From Oceanospirillaceae bacterium (GTDB lineage Bacteria > Pseudomonadota > Gammaproteobacteria > Pseudomonadales > Balneatricaceae), in assembly GCA_013215445.1 (NCBI GenBank), contig JABSRA010000014.1, positions 1 through 64,000 on the forward strand: 64,000 nucleotides of DNA. The letters are read 5' to 3'. The position numbers and the translations under genes were made by a program. Under the pieces are notes generated by a model. The model did not search any database, had not been told where the DNA came from, and saw nothing but the letters and a program-made list of their open reading frames with translations. Positions 19,045 to 28,130 of this stretch are shown piece after piece; position 1 is the first letter of the stretch, and every line of letters starts with the position of its first letter.

Positions 19045-20340
19045 TTAGAGCCCCAACTTATCCGCTAAACTGTGCCAATGTAACACGGCTGGCATAAACC
19101 AAGGATGGCCGTTATATAAAGCTTTGGTGGGGAACTCAAATTGATCAAAAACAGTATCCCCATTTTCACCTAACATTTTTAGCGCAATTTTATGACCTAA
19201 ATAGTTAGCCCTTGCCACTCCTGAGCCACAATACCCCATCGCATAATACAGACCATTGTTAAGTCCTAAGTGGGGAATGTGATCAAAACTATAAGCCACT
19301 AAACCCGACCATGCGTGACTAATAGCCACACCTTGTAATTGCGGGAATAAAGAGACCATGTTTTTACGTAAAAAATGATAATATTCGTCAGGCTTATCTG
19401 CATAAGCCAACGCTCTGCCACCGAATAACAAGCGTTGACCATCGGGAGAAGTGCGATAATAAAAGACTAAACGGTCGGTGCCGCCGTGGGAGCGCTGCTT
19501 TGGGGAGACACTGTCAATCAGCTCTTTGGGCAGCGGTGGGGTCGCTATCATCGACGAGCGAATCGGTAAAATACGTTTTTTCAAAGGTCTGGTTAGATTA
19601 CCAGTATAACCATTGGTCGCAATTAGCACCGCACTCGCCTCAACGCAACGCTGTTCAATTTGAACTTTAAATCCAGCGTAAGTTTGGCTAATATCACGGA
19701 CCTTGGCGTGAGAGACAAAACTGACTCCCGCATCCTGACACCGCTCAATTAATTGATTAACCAATTTTGCTGGATGTAGGGAGGCGTCCTTCGTGTAAAC
19801 CACACCGCCGTGATATTTATCAGAGCCAACTTCTGTGTGCTGCTGGGATTTGCTGATTATCTCGATTGGATAATCGAGTTTAGCTGCCAGTGATTCTGCC
19901 TGTTGGCACATTTTGCTAAAGTGCTTTTCTTTCAGCGCTCCCCTAAAACGTCCACAATGTTTTAAATCGCACTCGATGGACTCTGTTTCTATAAATTTCA
20001 GCAACCAATTAAAGCCGCGTAAACTTTCTTTAAGTAGCTCATCCGCCGTTTCGCGGCCAAACTTTTTCTCTAACCCTGCTAAACCTAATTTATGAAAGCT
20101 CGGGCCCAATAAACCACCATTTCGTGAACTGGCACCACTGGCGAGATCATTGGCCTCTATCACCGCCACAGATTTACCGGCGCGGGCCAGTGTTAAAGCG
20201 GCTGATAAACCAGTAAAGCCAGAGCCCACCACAATCACGTCTAAGTGCTGGGAAAGTTCCTCTAAGGGCAGTGTCTTAAACGGGGCATCGAATATTTGAT
20301 GCCAAAAAGGGGTGTTTGAGTATGTCGGTTGGGTTGCCAT
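19045..20340 (-). CDS. FAD-dependent amine/amino-acid oxidoreductase (DadA/PuuB-like)
   Basis: A 431-residue flavoenzyme of the D-amino-acid oxidase (DAO) superfamily. The dinucleotide-binding motif VVGSGFTGLSAAL lies at about residues 36-48, followed by EANDLASGASSRNGG, the FAD-contact segment of the gamma-glutamylputrescine oxidase-like subgroup. The C-terminal ANYLGHKIALKML block is typical. It probably oxidises an amine or amino acid; the exact substrate is not determinable. It is divergent from a LysR regulator with 135 bases between the starts, its likely regulator. Confidence 0.85.
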   Translation of the reverse strand: MATQPTYSNTPFWHQIFDAPFKTLPLEELSQHLDVIVVGSGFTGLSAALTLARAGKSVAVIEANDLASGASSRNGGLLGPSFHKLGLAGLEKKFGRETADELLKESLRGFNWLLKFIETESIECDLKHCGRFRGALKEKHFSKMCQQAESLAAKLDYPIEIISKSQQHTEVGSDKYHGGVVYTKDASLHPAKLVNQLIERCQDAGVSFVSHAKVRDISQTYAGFKVQIEQRCVEASAVLIATNGYTGNLTRPLKKRILPIRSSMIATPPLPKELIDSVSPKQRSHGGTDRLVFYYRTSPDGQRLLFGGRALAYADKPDEYYHFLRKNMVSLFPQLQGVAISHAWSGLVAYSFDHIPHLGLNNGLYYAMGYCGSGVARANYLGHKIALKMLGENGDTVFDQFEFPTKALYNGHPWFMPAVLHWHSLADKLGL

Positions 20341-20475
20341 GCTACAGAGTCCTAGAAGAATCGATGCTATTTTTAATTGATTATAGTCATTAGAAAAAGA
20401 TAAAATATTGAATGTTTTTCATATATTCATAACCCAGGGTTATACAGAAATGAACCTAGAGCATTTTAAAAAACG

Positions 20476-21378
20476 ATGAACTTAAAACAACTGCAACTTT
20501 TTCATGAAATTATGGTGACAGGTAAAATATCTCAGGCGGCGGATCGTTTGAGTTTTAGTCAGCCTGCTGCCAGTAAAATGCTCGCTAATTTCGAGACAAC
20601 TTTAGGCTACCAGCTTTTTTTTCGTGCCAATGGGCGACTCAACCCAACCGCGCAAGCCTCTTACTTACACCGTGAAACGCTCCGGGTTTTAAACAGTGTT
20701 AAACGTTTAGAGGATAGTTTCGATAAAGCGCGCTTTGGCCAATTTAACAAGCTGACCATCGCCAGCATCTTTGCCCCTACCCACAGTTTTTTACCTAAGA
20801 TATTGAGTCATTATTACCAGCAATACCCGGAATTAAAAATAAGTATTCAGGTACTTAGTTCCAGTCAAATCTGCGACGGGGTTGCCTCAGGCCAATTTGA
20901 ACTGGGCTTTGTTGATAAAAGCTACAACGCCACTCGCTACGAAAGCCAAGAGTTCATATTGCCCTGTTATTGCGCAATCCACAAAAAGCACCCCGCTGCT
21001 CATCACGCCATTCTCACCCCGGCACTGTTAGAAAATGAAAATTGGATAACTCTCAGTCCTGCCACGCAGACCTACCAAGCATTACAGGCAAGTTACCAAG
21101 CGGCTGAATTGAATTTCAACCCTAGAATAGAGGTGAATGGCAGTTTAAATGCCTTGGCATTTGTCGCCGAGCAGTGCGGGGTGACATTGATCGATGGGAT
21201 TAGCTTACAGCATGTGCAAGCCTCTCAAACGCAGCACGATATTGTCTTTCGTCCTTTTCGCCCGATAATCAGTGAATCGATACAGTTAATCAGCGCGACT
21301 AACCGGCCTTTATCAAACGCTGCTGTGGCACTAAAAGCTGAAATTATAGAACAGCTCAAGGCATTATTATCGTCATAA
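20476..21378 (+). CDS. LysR-family transcriptional regulator
   Basis: A 300-residue protein. The N-terminal winged helix (MNLKQLQLFHEIMVTGKISQAADRL, then SQPAASKMLANFE) is typical of LysR regulators and is followed by a periplasmic-binding-protein-like effector domain from about residue 90. It is divergently transcribed from the FAD oxidoreductase at 19045-20340, the classic arrangement in which the regulator controls its neighbour in response to the substrate. Confidence 0.9.
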   Translation: MNLKQLQLFHEIMVTGKISQAADRLSFSQPAASKMLANFETTLGYQLFFRANGRLNPTAQASYLHRETLRVLNSVKRLEDSFDKARFGQFNKLTIASIFAPTHSFLPKILSHYYQQYPELKISIQVLSSSQICDGVASGQFELGFVDKSYNATRYESQEFILPCYCAIHKKHPAAHHAILTPALLENENWITLSPATQTYQALQASYQAAELNFNPRIEVNGSLNALAFVAEQCGVTLIDGISLQHVQASQTQHDIVFRPFRPIISESIQLISATNRPLSNAAVALKAEIIEQLKALLSS

Positions 21379-21713
21379 AAACAGAGGGGCTGATGAGATA
21401 ATAGCGGACAGGCTATTTTTATTTGAAGCTAGAGGGGTGTTCATAGAAGTGATAAATTACCTTCATAGCTAGAGCATCTTGGCTCGTTGCCATATTGGTT
21501 ATTATGGGTGCCAAATCTAGTTGTTCCGCCTTACTGCTTGATGTACAACCGCGTTGGAGTATGTTTACAGCGATGATTAATTACTTCTAATACGTTAAGA
21601 TAACGTCTCTTTTTTCTGGGCTTTCATTTTGAAGAGAGTTGATTAAAAATAAATATTTAAAGAGCATGCCTGCTCCCTCGAGGAAAAAGTATGAATGTGA
21701 TGGAGTATCAACT
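21379..21713. other. Intergenic region
   Basis: About 335 bases between the LysR gene and the next small gene. I see no supported gene or clear repeat. The possible upstream extension of the next frame (from 21639) lacks a ribosome site. Confidence 0.4.
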
Positions 21714-22136
21714 ATGAATTTTAAATCTACCTTATACCGTGGCGAAGGTGTTAATCACCTCGGCGAGCAGTTTATTGGCACCTTTAACGTTGAACCTATT
21801 GGTGAAAGTGGCAGTTATAGTTACAACTATATTGCGACCGGCCAAACTAACCATGAGACGCTGCATCAGGAATCGGGAATTATTACTCAGGATGAGTTTA
21901 GCTCCACGGTGATCAGCGTATATATGACTCAGCTGGCCTCACTGACGCAACATGTTTTATTACGCCACAGTGGAGATATTTATCGATTTGGTTATGAGGG
22001 GGAGGGAGTGTTGGAACAGTACGATAGTGAGTTGATCTTTGAGTTCAACCGCGATGGTTTCATCTATCGTCACTGTTGGGGACAAGGGGTAACAGCCAGT
22101 GAAAAATCGAGTTGCGACTTGCGGCGTATACTCTAA
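21714..22136 (+). CDS. Hypothetical protein, 140 residues
   Basis: I do not recognise the family. The start is placed at ATG 21714 (TGGAG upstream) rather than an upstream codon at 21639. The chain is rich in beta-prone sequence (YRGEGVNHLGEQFIGTFNVEP, alternating polar and hydrophobic residues) with no signal peptide or membrane helix. It suggests a small beta-barrel or lipocalin-like fold, which is inference. One Cys lies near the end. It stands alone between intergenic repeats. Confidence 0.6.
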   Translation: MNFKSTLYRGEGVNHLGEQFIGTFNVEPIGESGSYSYNYIATGQTNHETLHQESGIITQDEFSSTVISVYMTQLASLTQHVLLRHSGDIYRFGYEGEGVLEQYDSELIFEFNRDGFIYRHCWGQGVTASEKSSCDLRRIL

Positions 22137-22278
22137 TAGCTGAATCAGTGACTTGATGAGATATTTGAGACCGTTACTTTTTACCGCGGCTTTCAATAAA
22201 AAATCAGCTCCCTTGATCGGAATTTCCCAGTTAGCGTAGCTAAAATACCCGCGTAGGTAAACCGAATCAGAGACATAG

Positions 22279-22325
22279 TATCAGGTCTTTTCTTTTGACT
22301 TTGGGGCAAAAGGCAAGCCCTGATA
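22279..22325. repeat. REP-like hairpin
   Basis: Imperfect inverted repeat: arm TATCAGGTCTTTTCTTTTG (22279-22297) pairs with 22307-22325 with three mismatches. It is related to hairpins at 26627-26671 and 29045-29082, which share the CAGGTCTT/CTTTTG elements. It lies between genes and probably folds in RNA and DNA. Confidence 0.65.
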
Positions 22326-22351
22326 TGATTATCTGTTCCGTCCTGTGCATA

Positions 22352-22416
22352 AAAATCCCACCCTACTATTACCTAAAAACACCTCCACGATTCACTACAT
22401 TGACGGCCGCTCAGAT
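22352..22416 (+). repeat. Dispersed 65-base repeat
   Basis: Closely matches 33168-33232: both read AAATCCCACCCTrCTATT, then a short divergent stretch, then GATTCACTA-ATTGACGGCC and GCTCAGAT. In the second location it is part of the larger composite repeat next to the HigBA module. An 85-codon frame crossing this repeat is probably spurious. Confidence 0.7.
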
Positions 22417-22526
22417 AGGCGCTAATAAACGTGAGAAGATTACATCGAGATTTAAAGTAGCAGAGGCACAAATAGCTAAGTTGAATAAAATTATTAGCGA
22501 AGAAGCAATGCTACTTTATTACAAGA

Positions 22527-22565
22527 AACGCAAGGTCATTTCAAATCAATGAGCCTTGCGTTTTT
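22527..22565. terminator. Terminator hairpin after norB
   Basis: Arms CGCAAGG (22529-22535) and CCTTGCG (22554-22560), extended by an inner TCATT/AATGA pairing, with A's on one side and TTTTT (22561-22565) on the other. It lies 14 bases beyond the norB stop on the minus strand. Read on the minus strand it ends in a short T-rich run, so it can end norB transcripts; read on the plus strand it ends in five T's. Confidence 0.75.
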
Positions 22566-22578
22566 ATGAGGAGCTTAC

Positions 22579-24855
22579 TTAAGACGTGACTGGTCCTGCT
22601 AATTCGTCCGTTGTTGATTTGCTGGTAAAGCTGGCTTTAATTAAGCCCCAGATGAAGTAGGCAATACACAATCCGCCGAAGCCAAAGATGACATCTCCCC
22701 ACACTCGGTTCCAAACCAAGCTGCGCACTAAGTCACTTTGTAAGACTGCTGGAGAGCGTGCATACCAGTATCCTACATCAATGGAAGCGAAGAACTGAAT
22801 GATACCGACCGGTAATAAAGACATTACCAGCATGGCCATTAAGCCAATGTTGAGAGACCAAAATGCCCACTTTAACGGTTTGTCGTTCCAGCCAATACGC
22901 TTACTGATACCCACTAGACAAAAGAGCATCAAGCCAATGCCTAAGTTACCGTAAACACCCATGAACGCTCCGTGTGCATGAGAGGCGGTGGTATTTAATC
23001 CTTGAATAAAGTAGAGCGAGATCGGCGTATTAATCAAAAACCCTAAGACGCCAGCGCCAATTAAGTTCCAAAAAGCAGTCGCGATGAAGAACATAATTGC
23101 CCAGTGATAACGTGAAACCCATGGTTGTGATTTACGTAGACGATAGGTTTCAATGGCCTCGTAGCCGATGATCGCCAAAGGTACTACTTCAAGCGCTGAG
23201 AACATCGCGCCCCAAGAAATCATTGAGCTGGTGGTGCCGGTGAAATACAAGTGGTGAGTGGTACCTATTATGCCGCCTGTTAGGAATATCAAGGTTGAAA
23301 ATAATACCGCTGATGTTGCAGATTTAGAGCGAATCAAACCTAAGCGTACGAACAGCAAAGCAGTAACGGAAACAGCGAATGTTTCAAAGAAGCCTTCAAC
23401 CCAAAGGTGAACAACCCACCAACGCCAGTATTCAGCGATCGCTAAGTTAGTATGCTGACCCATGGCAAGGCCCGCTAGATAAAAGCCACCAATCGCGACA
23501 CAAGAGAGGTACAGGACCCATACGACCGGGCGCTGATCGTTCTTTTTGCCTAGTACAGGGTACATAGCACGGGTCACTAAGGCCAGCCAGATGATTAAAC
23601 CGACCATTAAGAACAATTGCCAAAAACGCCCTAAATCGATGTATTCCTGACCTTGATGACCAAACCAGTAGCTAATGTTTAAGCCAAGTTTTTGCTGGAT
23701 GGCAAACCATTCTCCGGTCATTGAACCCACGACAATGATCACCAGTGCTACTAATAAGAACAGTGCTCCCTGCCACTGATATTTAGGTTCGTGACCTGAC
23801 AGAGCAGGGGCGATGTAAAGACCCGTTCCCAGCCAAGCGGTTGCAATCCAAAATACCGCTAGCTGAGTGTGCCAAGTGCGGGTAAGTGAGTAAGGTAGCC
23901 ATTTAGATAAGTTGAATCCGTAAAAAGCTTGTCCTTCAATCGCGTAGTGCGCAGTGACGGCCCCTAACAGTATTTGCACTAAAAATAGGCCGATAGCGGT
24001 GATAAAAAATAACCCAGCCACTTTTTGTGAGGGTGAGGTTTTGATGCTAAATAAGCTATCGTTTACCGGTACCTCTGCAGAAGGTTCGTGACGCAATGAC
24101 GCGTGATACCAAATCAATGCACCAATGCCCATAATGAGTCCACAGACACTTAGGATCGACCAAACCATTAATGAGGAGGTCATGGTATTACCCACTTGCG
24201 CATCATGTGGCCAATTGTGGGTGTAAGTATAAGTATCATTGGGGCGATTGGTGACCGCCGCCCAAGCAGTCCAAAAGATAAAGGCGGAAAAATTCTCACG
24301 GCGCTCAACAGTACTTAGCGTATCGTTTTTCATCGCGTAATCAATACGTAATTGCGCGGTAGCAGGGTCGTTACCAAACAGTGATACATAGTGGTCAGAA
24401 ACAACGTTTATCGCTTTAGCACGTCGTTCACTGATAATAATCTCGCCGGTGTCTACACTGTAGTTATTAGGCTTTATTTCATCGCGTAACTGCTGCTCTA
24501 ATAAAGCTTGGTCACCACTGTTGAGTGCCTCAAAAGGGCTGTTGAAACGCTCTTGTGCAGCCATTTCTAGCCAGGCTTGCGCTTCACGGTGAATCCAATC
24601 AGCCGTCCAGTCCGGCGCGACATAGGAGCCATGCCCCCAAATAGAGCCCAATTGGTGGCCGCCCATAGAGCGCCAGGCAAGTTGGCCTTGATCGATATCG
24701 TCGTAACTATATACGGTATTACCCTGGGCAGTTACGACTTGGTTGGGCAGTGGTGGTGCCTCTCGATAGACATCGCTTCCCAATGAGAGCAAAACACCAA
24801 AAGAGCTGATACATACCAGTACCAAGCCCCAAATGATTGTCTTTGTTTTTAACAT
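22579..24855 (-). CDS. norB: Quinol-dependent nitric oxide reductase (qNOR)
   Basis: A 758-residue membrane enzyme that reduces two NO to N2O using quinol. An N-terminal periplasmic domain of about 200 residues (WRSMGGHQLGSIWGHGSYVAPDW) precedes about twelve membrane helices. These hold the heme and non-heme iron ligands, including the WVVHLWVEGFFETFAV and TTHHLYFTGT segments. The length and the fused N-terminal domain identify the single-subunit qNOR form, so no NorC is needed. An AAGGATC ribosome site precedes the ATG. It is divergent from norR and has a sigma-54 promoter about 90 bases upstream, so induction by NO is expected. Confidence 0.95.
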   Translation of the reverse strand: MLKTKTIIWGLVLVCISSFGVLLSLGSDVYREAPPLPNQVVTAQGNTVYSYDDIDQGQLAWRSMGGHQLGSIWGHGSYVAPDWTADWIHREAQAWLEMAAQERFNSPFEALNSGDQALLEQQLRDEIKPNNYSVDTGEIIISERRAKAINVVSDHYVSLFGNDPATAQLRIDYAMKNDTLSTVERRENFSAFIFWTAWAAVTNRPNDTYTYTHNWPHDAQVGNTMTSSLMVWSILSVCGLIMGIGALIWYHASLRHEPSAEVPVNDSLFSIKTSPSQKVAGLFFITAIGLFLVQILLGAVTAHYAIEGQAFYGFNLSKWLPYSLTRTWHTQLAVFWIATAWLGTGLYIAPALSGHEPKYQWQGALFLLVALVIIVVGSMTGEWFAIQQKLGLNISYWFGHQGQEYIDLGRFWQLFLMVGLIIWLALVTRAMYPVLGKKNDQRPVVWVLYLSCVAIGGFYLAGLAMGQHTNLAIAEYWRWWVVHLWVEGFFETFAVSVTALLFVRLGLIRSKSATSAVLFSTLIFLTGGIIGTTHHLYFTGTTSSMISWGAMFSALEVVPLAIIGYEAIETYRLRKSQPWVSRYHWAIMFFIATAFWNLIGAGVLGFLINTPISLYFIQGLNTTASHAHGAFMGVYGNLGIGLMLFCLVGISKRIGWNDKPLKWAFWSLNIGLMAMLVMSLLPVGIIQFFASIDVGYWYARSPAVLQSDLVRSLVWNRVWGDVIFGFGGLCIAYFIWGLIKASFTSKSTTDELAGPVTS

Positions 24856-24947
24856 GACAGATCCTTAAGCAATAGAACAAATTTCATTTAAAAGCAATGC
24901 TCCGTCTTGACCGGCTGGGCTAAAATGGAGTCGCTTAACTGGGTAGA

Positions 24948-24964
24948 AGCAAGTGGTGTGCCAA
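24948..24964 (-). promoter_or_regulatory. Sigma-54 promoter of norB
   Basis: On the minus strand the sequence reads TTGGCACACCACTTGCT, matching the -24 (TGGCAC) and -12 (TTGC) elements with the standard spacing. It points toward norB, which starts about 90 bases downstream. This fits NorR, a sigma-54-dependent activator, being encoded divergently next to it. Confidence 0.85.
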
Positions 24965-25005
24965 CAAAAAAGCTAAGCTAATACGGGGTTTAGGGTAATT
25001 TCTTT

Positions 25006-25059
25006 GTCATTAAGACACTATAATATATTGTCTAAATGACAGCTGCTTGTCATAATGAC
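25006..25059. promoter_or_regulatory. Three NorR enhancer sites
   Basis: Three copies of the NorR core GT-N7-AC lie upstream of the sigma-54 promoter: GTCATTAAGAC (25006-25016), GTCTAAATGAC (25030-25040) and GTCATAATGAC (25049-25059). The centres are 24 and 19 bases apart. Three tandem sites are the known arrangement for NorR enhancers in E. coli. The last site ends about 28 bases before the chosen norR start, so NorR may also repress itself. Confidence 0.8.
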
Positions 25060-25087
25060 AAACAATTATAGAGTGGTGAAAATTCGC

Positions 25088-26611
25088 ATGTTATTAGATG
25101 CCTCAACCTTAACGGCTGTCGCCCTAGATTTAAGCTCGGGCTTGTCGCCTCAAGATCGCTATCGCAAATTACTCGATACCATCAATCAGCTATTAGACTG
25201 TGATGCCTGTGCGTTGTTGCTATTTAATAATGATCAATTTAAGCCATTGGCAATCAACGGTCTCTGTGAGCAGGTATTAGCTAAGGTGTTTTATATCGCA
25301 CAACACCCCCGCTTGGAAATCATCGCCAGGGCTGGAGATGTGGTGCGTTTTCCCGCCGACAGTGACTTACCTGACCCCTATGATGATCTCATTCCCAATC
25401 AGCACTCACTAAAAGTACACTCGTGTATTGGATTGCCTTTGATGGCTAATGGTGTGCTGATCGGTGCGTTAACTATCGATGGTTTTAAGCCTGGCATGTT
25501 TGATCAAATAAGCGACGCAGAGCTGCGTACTTTAAGTGCATTAGCCGCAGCCTCGCTAAATAACGCTTTGATTATGCAGCAATTAGAAAGTCATACCGGT
25601 CAGGTGAATGTTAATGATCAGGGCCCCAATCTAACCACGGATATGATTGGTTCATCTCCGCAGTTAAAGAGTTTACAACGTGAGATAAAAATAGCCGCTG
25701 GATCCGAGCTGCATGTATTGATTTTAGGTGAGACTGGGGTGGGAAAAGAGCTAGTCGCACAGCAAATACATCAGTTATCACCTAGACATTCAGGACCACA
25801 AGTTTATTTAAACTGCGCTGCACTACCGGAATCAGTGGCGGAAAGTGAACTTTTTGGCCATGTAAAAGGTGCCTTCACCGGGGCGATTAGCCATCGAAAA
25901 GGTAAATTTGAAACCGCTAATCACGGGACTTTATTTTTAGATGAAATAGGCGAGTTATCACCAGCCATTCAAGCTAAATTGCTCCGCGTTATTCAATACG
26001 GTGATATTCAGCGCATCGGCGATGATCGTAATTTAAAAGTGAGTGTGCGCATCGTTGCGGCCACTAACAAAGATTTAAAAAAGGAAGTACTAGAAGGGCG
26101 CTTTCGAGCCGATTTATTTCATCGCTTAAGTGTCTTCCCTTTGATCGTACCGCCACTGCGAGAGCGTGACGGGGATATCCCTTTGCTGGCAGCGTTTTTT
26201 GTCGAGAAAAGCCGTCAACAGTTGGGATTGCAAACCTTAATACTACGGGCTGATGCGCTAGAGTTATTACAGCAGTATCACTGGCCGGGTAATGTCCGTG
26301 AGCTAGAACACAGTATTTATCGCGCCTCAATTATCGCCAAAGCAGACTTGGCGATCAGTATGCAAGGCGAATGTACATTGACCACGCAGCATTTTAATCT
26401 AGCGGTTAATGTGTCTCTCCAGCCGCCACACAGGCCAGTGCTAAAGGTTGATAATCAGCTGAGTTTACACCAAGCTACCTTAGATTTTCAGCGTCAGCTT
26501 ATCCAGGGGAGGTTGCAAAAATCAAAGGGTAATTGGGCGCACACCGCGCGCAGTTTACACTTAGATGGTGGTAATTTACACCGCCTTGCTAAGCGTTTAG
26601 GTTTGAAATGA
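25088..26611 (+). CDS. norR: NO-responsive sigma-54 activator NorR
   Basis: A 507-residue regulator. The start ATG 25088 aligns with the family N-terminus ([18 protein letters not shown]), better than an upstream ATG at 25055 that lies in the operator region. Residues 1-180 form the GAF domain that binds NO through a non-heme iron. The AAA+ domain has Walker A GETGVGKE (about residue 214), the sigma-54 contact loop GAFTGA (about 261) and Walker [12 protein letters not shown] Fis-type helix-turn-helix ends the chain. It should activate the divergent norB when NO is present. Confidence 0.95.
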   Translation: MLLDASTLTAVALDLSSGLSPQDRYRKLLDTINQLLDCDACALLLFNNDQFKPLAINGLCEQVLAKVFYIAQHPRLEIIARAGDVVRFPADSDLPDPYDDLIPNQHSLKVHSCIGLPLMANGVLIGALTIDGFKPGMFDQISDAELRTLSALAAASLNNALIMQQLESHTGQVNVNDQGPNLTTDMIGSSPQLKSLQREIKIAAGSELHVLILGETGVGKELVAQQIHQLSPRHSGPQVYLNCAALPESVAESELFGHVKGAFTGAISHRKGKFETANHGTLFLDEIGELSPAIQAKLLRVIQYGDIQRIGDDRNLKVSVRIVAATNKDLKKEVLEGRFRADLFHRLSVFPLIVPPLRERDGDIPLLAAFFVEKSRQQLGLQTLILRADALELLQQYHWPGNVRELEHSIYRASIIAKADLAISMQGECTLTTQHFNLAVNVSLQPPHRPVLKVDNQLSLHQATLDFQRQLIQGRLQKSKGNWAHTARSLHLDGGNLHRLAKRLGLK

Positions 26612-26626
26612 GCTGGAAATCTGGAT

Positions 26627-26671
26627 TCAGGTCTATCCTTTTGCCCCAACATTCATAAAGGGTAGACCTGA
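26627..26671. repeat. REP-like hairpin after norR
   Basis: Fifteen-base arms TCAGGTCTATCCTTT (26627-26641) and 26657-26671 pair with a single G-T type mismatch around a 15-base loop. It may act as a transcript end for norR and belongs to the same hairpin family as 22279-22325 and 29045-29082. Confidence 0.65.
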
Positions 26672-26744
26672 CCTCGCCCCTGTGAAATACACCGCTATAA
26701 TGCCGATGAGCGTTCATATCTGTTCCAAATTATATTCCTAAGCG

Positions 26745-27506
26745 TTAAATGTTTTCATACTTTTTAATAATAGCCTGATACAACCCGTTTTCTTTGATTA
26801 TCCTCAATCCCTGATTAAAATCATCCCTTGTACTTCGATCGACAAATTTAACATTTCGATGAGAGGCTTCAAATATATTATGGAATTTGAGCTTCTTGTT
26901 TATATTTTTACGGAACAGGTATCCCTCTGACTCCGCATGATTTTTCCAGTAATTAAAAATTCTTTTTTCTGAGATTACCACATCAATTCTGCCCGCATAT
27001 AGCTGTTTAACCTGAAGAGATTGTATCGGATGTTCTCTATAGTCGTCATTGTTGACTGCCATAGCAGCATACGCAGAACCTAAGTACTTAATGGCGTTTT
27101 GAAAGCCCAGTACTCGCTTGTTAACCAGATCATTTACCGATTGAATCTGGAAGTTTTTATAAGCAAAAGCGATGGCGAAGTTATGGTAAATAATTGTCGT
27201 ATCGGAATTATAAATAGGCATATTGATTTCTTTAGCTATGTCATAACTTGAGTTTACCGCAGTGCCATCCAGCTTTTCGTTCAGTAGTTTTCTTAACAAT
27301 CGCAGGTTAGGGACAAATTGAAAGCTGACCGTATGGCCCTTTACTTTAAACGCCTCTCTGATGATATCGACTTCCATGCCGGCACTCATCTGCTCCAATA
27401 CGTAGGGTGGCAGTTGAGACCCTATCGCTATCTGCAAGGATTTTGCCTGAGCAACAAAAGAAAGAGACAAAGTCATCGATAATAGTACATGTTTCAGTAA
27501 TAACAT
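26745..27506 (-). CDS. Periplasmic solute-binding (SBP_bac_3-type) protein
   Basis: A 253-residue protein. The start is ATG 27506, with GAGG five bases upstream; a longer frame exists but lacks this support. A signal peptide ends near residue 22 (LSFVAQAKS). The mature chain resembles extracellular solute-binding proteins family 3 (IAIGSQLPPYVLEQ, then GMEVDIIREAFKVKG). No ABC permease or ATPase is nearby, so it is an orphan binding protein or a sensor-like relative. A similar orphan paralogue lies at 54987-55742 (shared QNA-x-x-LG-x-Y block). Confidence 0.8.
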   Translation of the reverse strand: MLLLKHVLLSMTLSLSFVAQAKSLQIAIGSQLPPYVLEQMSAGMEVDIIREAFKVKGHTVSFQFVPNLRLLRKLLNEKLDGTAVNSSYDIAKEINMPIYNSDTTIIYHNFAIAFAYKNFQIQSVNDLVNKRVLGFQNAIKYLGSAYAAMAVNNDDYREHPIQSLQVKQLYAGRIDVVISEKRIFNYWKNHAESEGYLFRKNINKKLKFHNIFEASHRNVKFVDRSTRDDFNQGLRIIKENGLYQAIIKKYENI

Positions 27507-27609
27507 GATGTCCTCTAACAAAAATGGTGGGTAGGAGATTAGTCTAATTAACAATATACACCGCTATAATCAATGCGGTTAATCAACGGGGCCAGAGTAA
27601 ATTGATATC

Positions 27610-27794
27610 TACGACTTCCTCTCGCTGCACTCGCCAATTTAGCAAATCGCTCCGGCGGCAATACAAGGGACTTAGTGGCTTGGTAGCTGATTGCGAATAT
27701 TCAGCGTGCTTTATCTAAAAATGATCAAAATATCAGAGATAAAGACTAATAATTAAAAAAATATTAGCCTTAAAAGTGCCTGTCCCAAAGATTT
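27610..27794 (+). repeat. Composite dispersed repeat, copy A
   Basis: Contains in order a CTCGCCAATTTAG block, TCCGGCGGCAATACAAGGG, ACTTAGTGGCT, GCGAATATTCAGCG, a GATCAAAATAT-AGAGATAAAGAC block and AAAAGTGCCTGTCCC. The same order occurs at 33275-33445. Partial copies are at 30117-30195 and 30891-30985. No gene is encoded. Confidence 0.75.
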
Positions 27795-27838
27795 AATTAA
27801 AAAAATATTAGCCTTAAAAGTGCCTGTCCCAAAGATTT
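27751..27838 (+). repeat. Tandem duplication of a 44-base unit
   Basis: Two identical 44-base units (27751-27794 and 27795-27838) start AATTAAAAAAATATTAGCCT and end with the GTGCCTGTCCC element and AAAGATTT. This is the 3' end of composite repeat copy A duplicated in place; identity suggests a recent event. Confidence 0.85.
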
Positions 27839-27880
27839 AAAGATTTACTCCGTAGGAAAATTACCGTTTATGTAACGGAT

Positions 27881-27940
27881 TGTTATTAGACGTTAAGTAC
27901 TAGAGAATGGCAAGAGTTTAACCACGAGGCACGGTCAGAG
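27881..27940 (+). repeat. Second copy of the 18773-18830 repeat
   Basis: Shares TGTTATTAGACGTTAA, GAATGGCAAG and the following TTAACC-GAGG with 18773-18830, with scattered differences. It is an intergenic repeat with no coding capacity, of unknown origin. Confidence 0.55.
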
Positions 27941-28057
27941 CAGTTACCAAATGAATATCAATCCACTCTGACCCATTGGTTTTTGCTATCAGTAAAATCA
28001 GTGAGCTTAGCTGACATTGAATAAACAAACGTTGAGCTAGCTATTCACTAACAGTGA

Positions 28058-28088
28058 TTGACTCTCCCCTTAGGGGAGGCCTTATTGT
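28058..28088 (+). promoter_or_regulatory. MerR-type promoter with 19-base spacer
   Basis: A -35 element TTGACT (28058-28063) and a -10 element TATTGT (28083-28088) are separated by 19 bases that contain the perfect palindrome CTCCCCTTAGGGGAG (28064-28078). The over-long spacer holding an operator is the hallmark of MerR-activated promoters, so the downstream regulator is probably autoregulated. Confidence 0.75.
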
Positions 28089-28130
28089 TGGAACCGAGTA
28101 CGATTATTAGAAGAATGTTGAGGGCAGTAA

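Noticed and set aside
22295-22552. 85-codon frame after the hypothetical gene
   Set aside because: It runs through the dispersed repeat that recurs at 33168-33232 and through the norB terminator, so it is almost certainly spurious.
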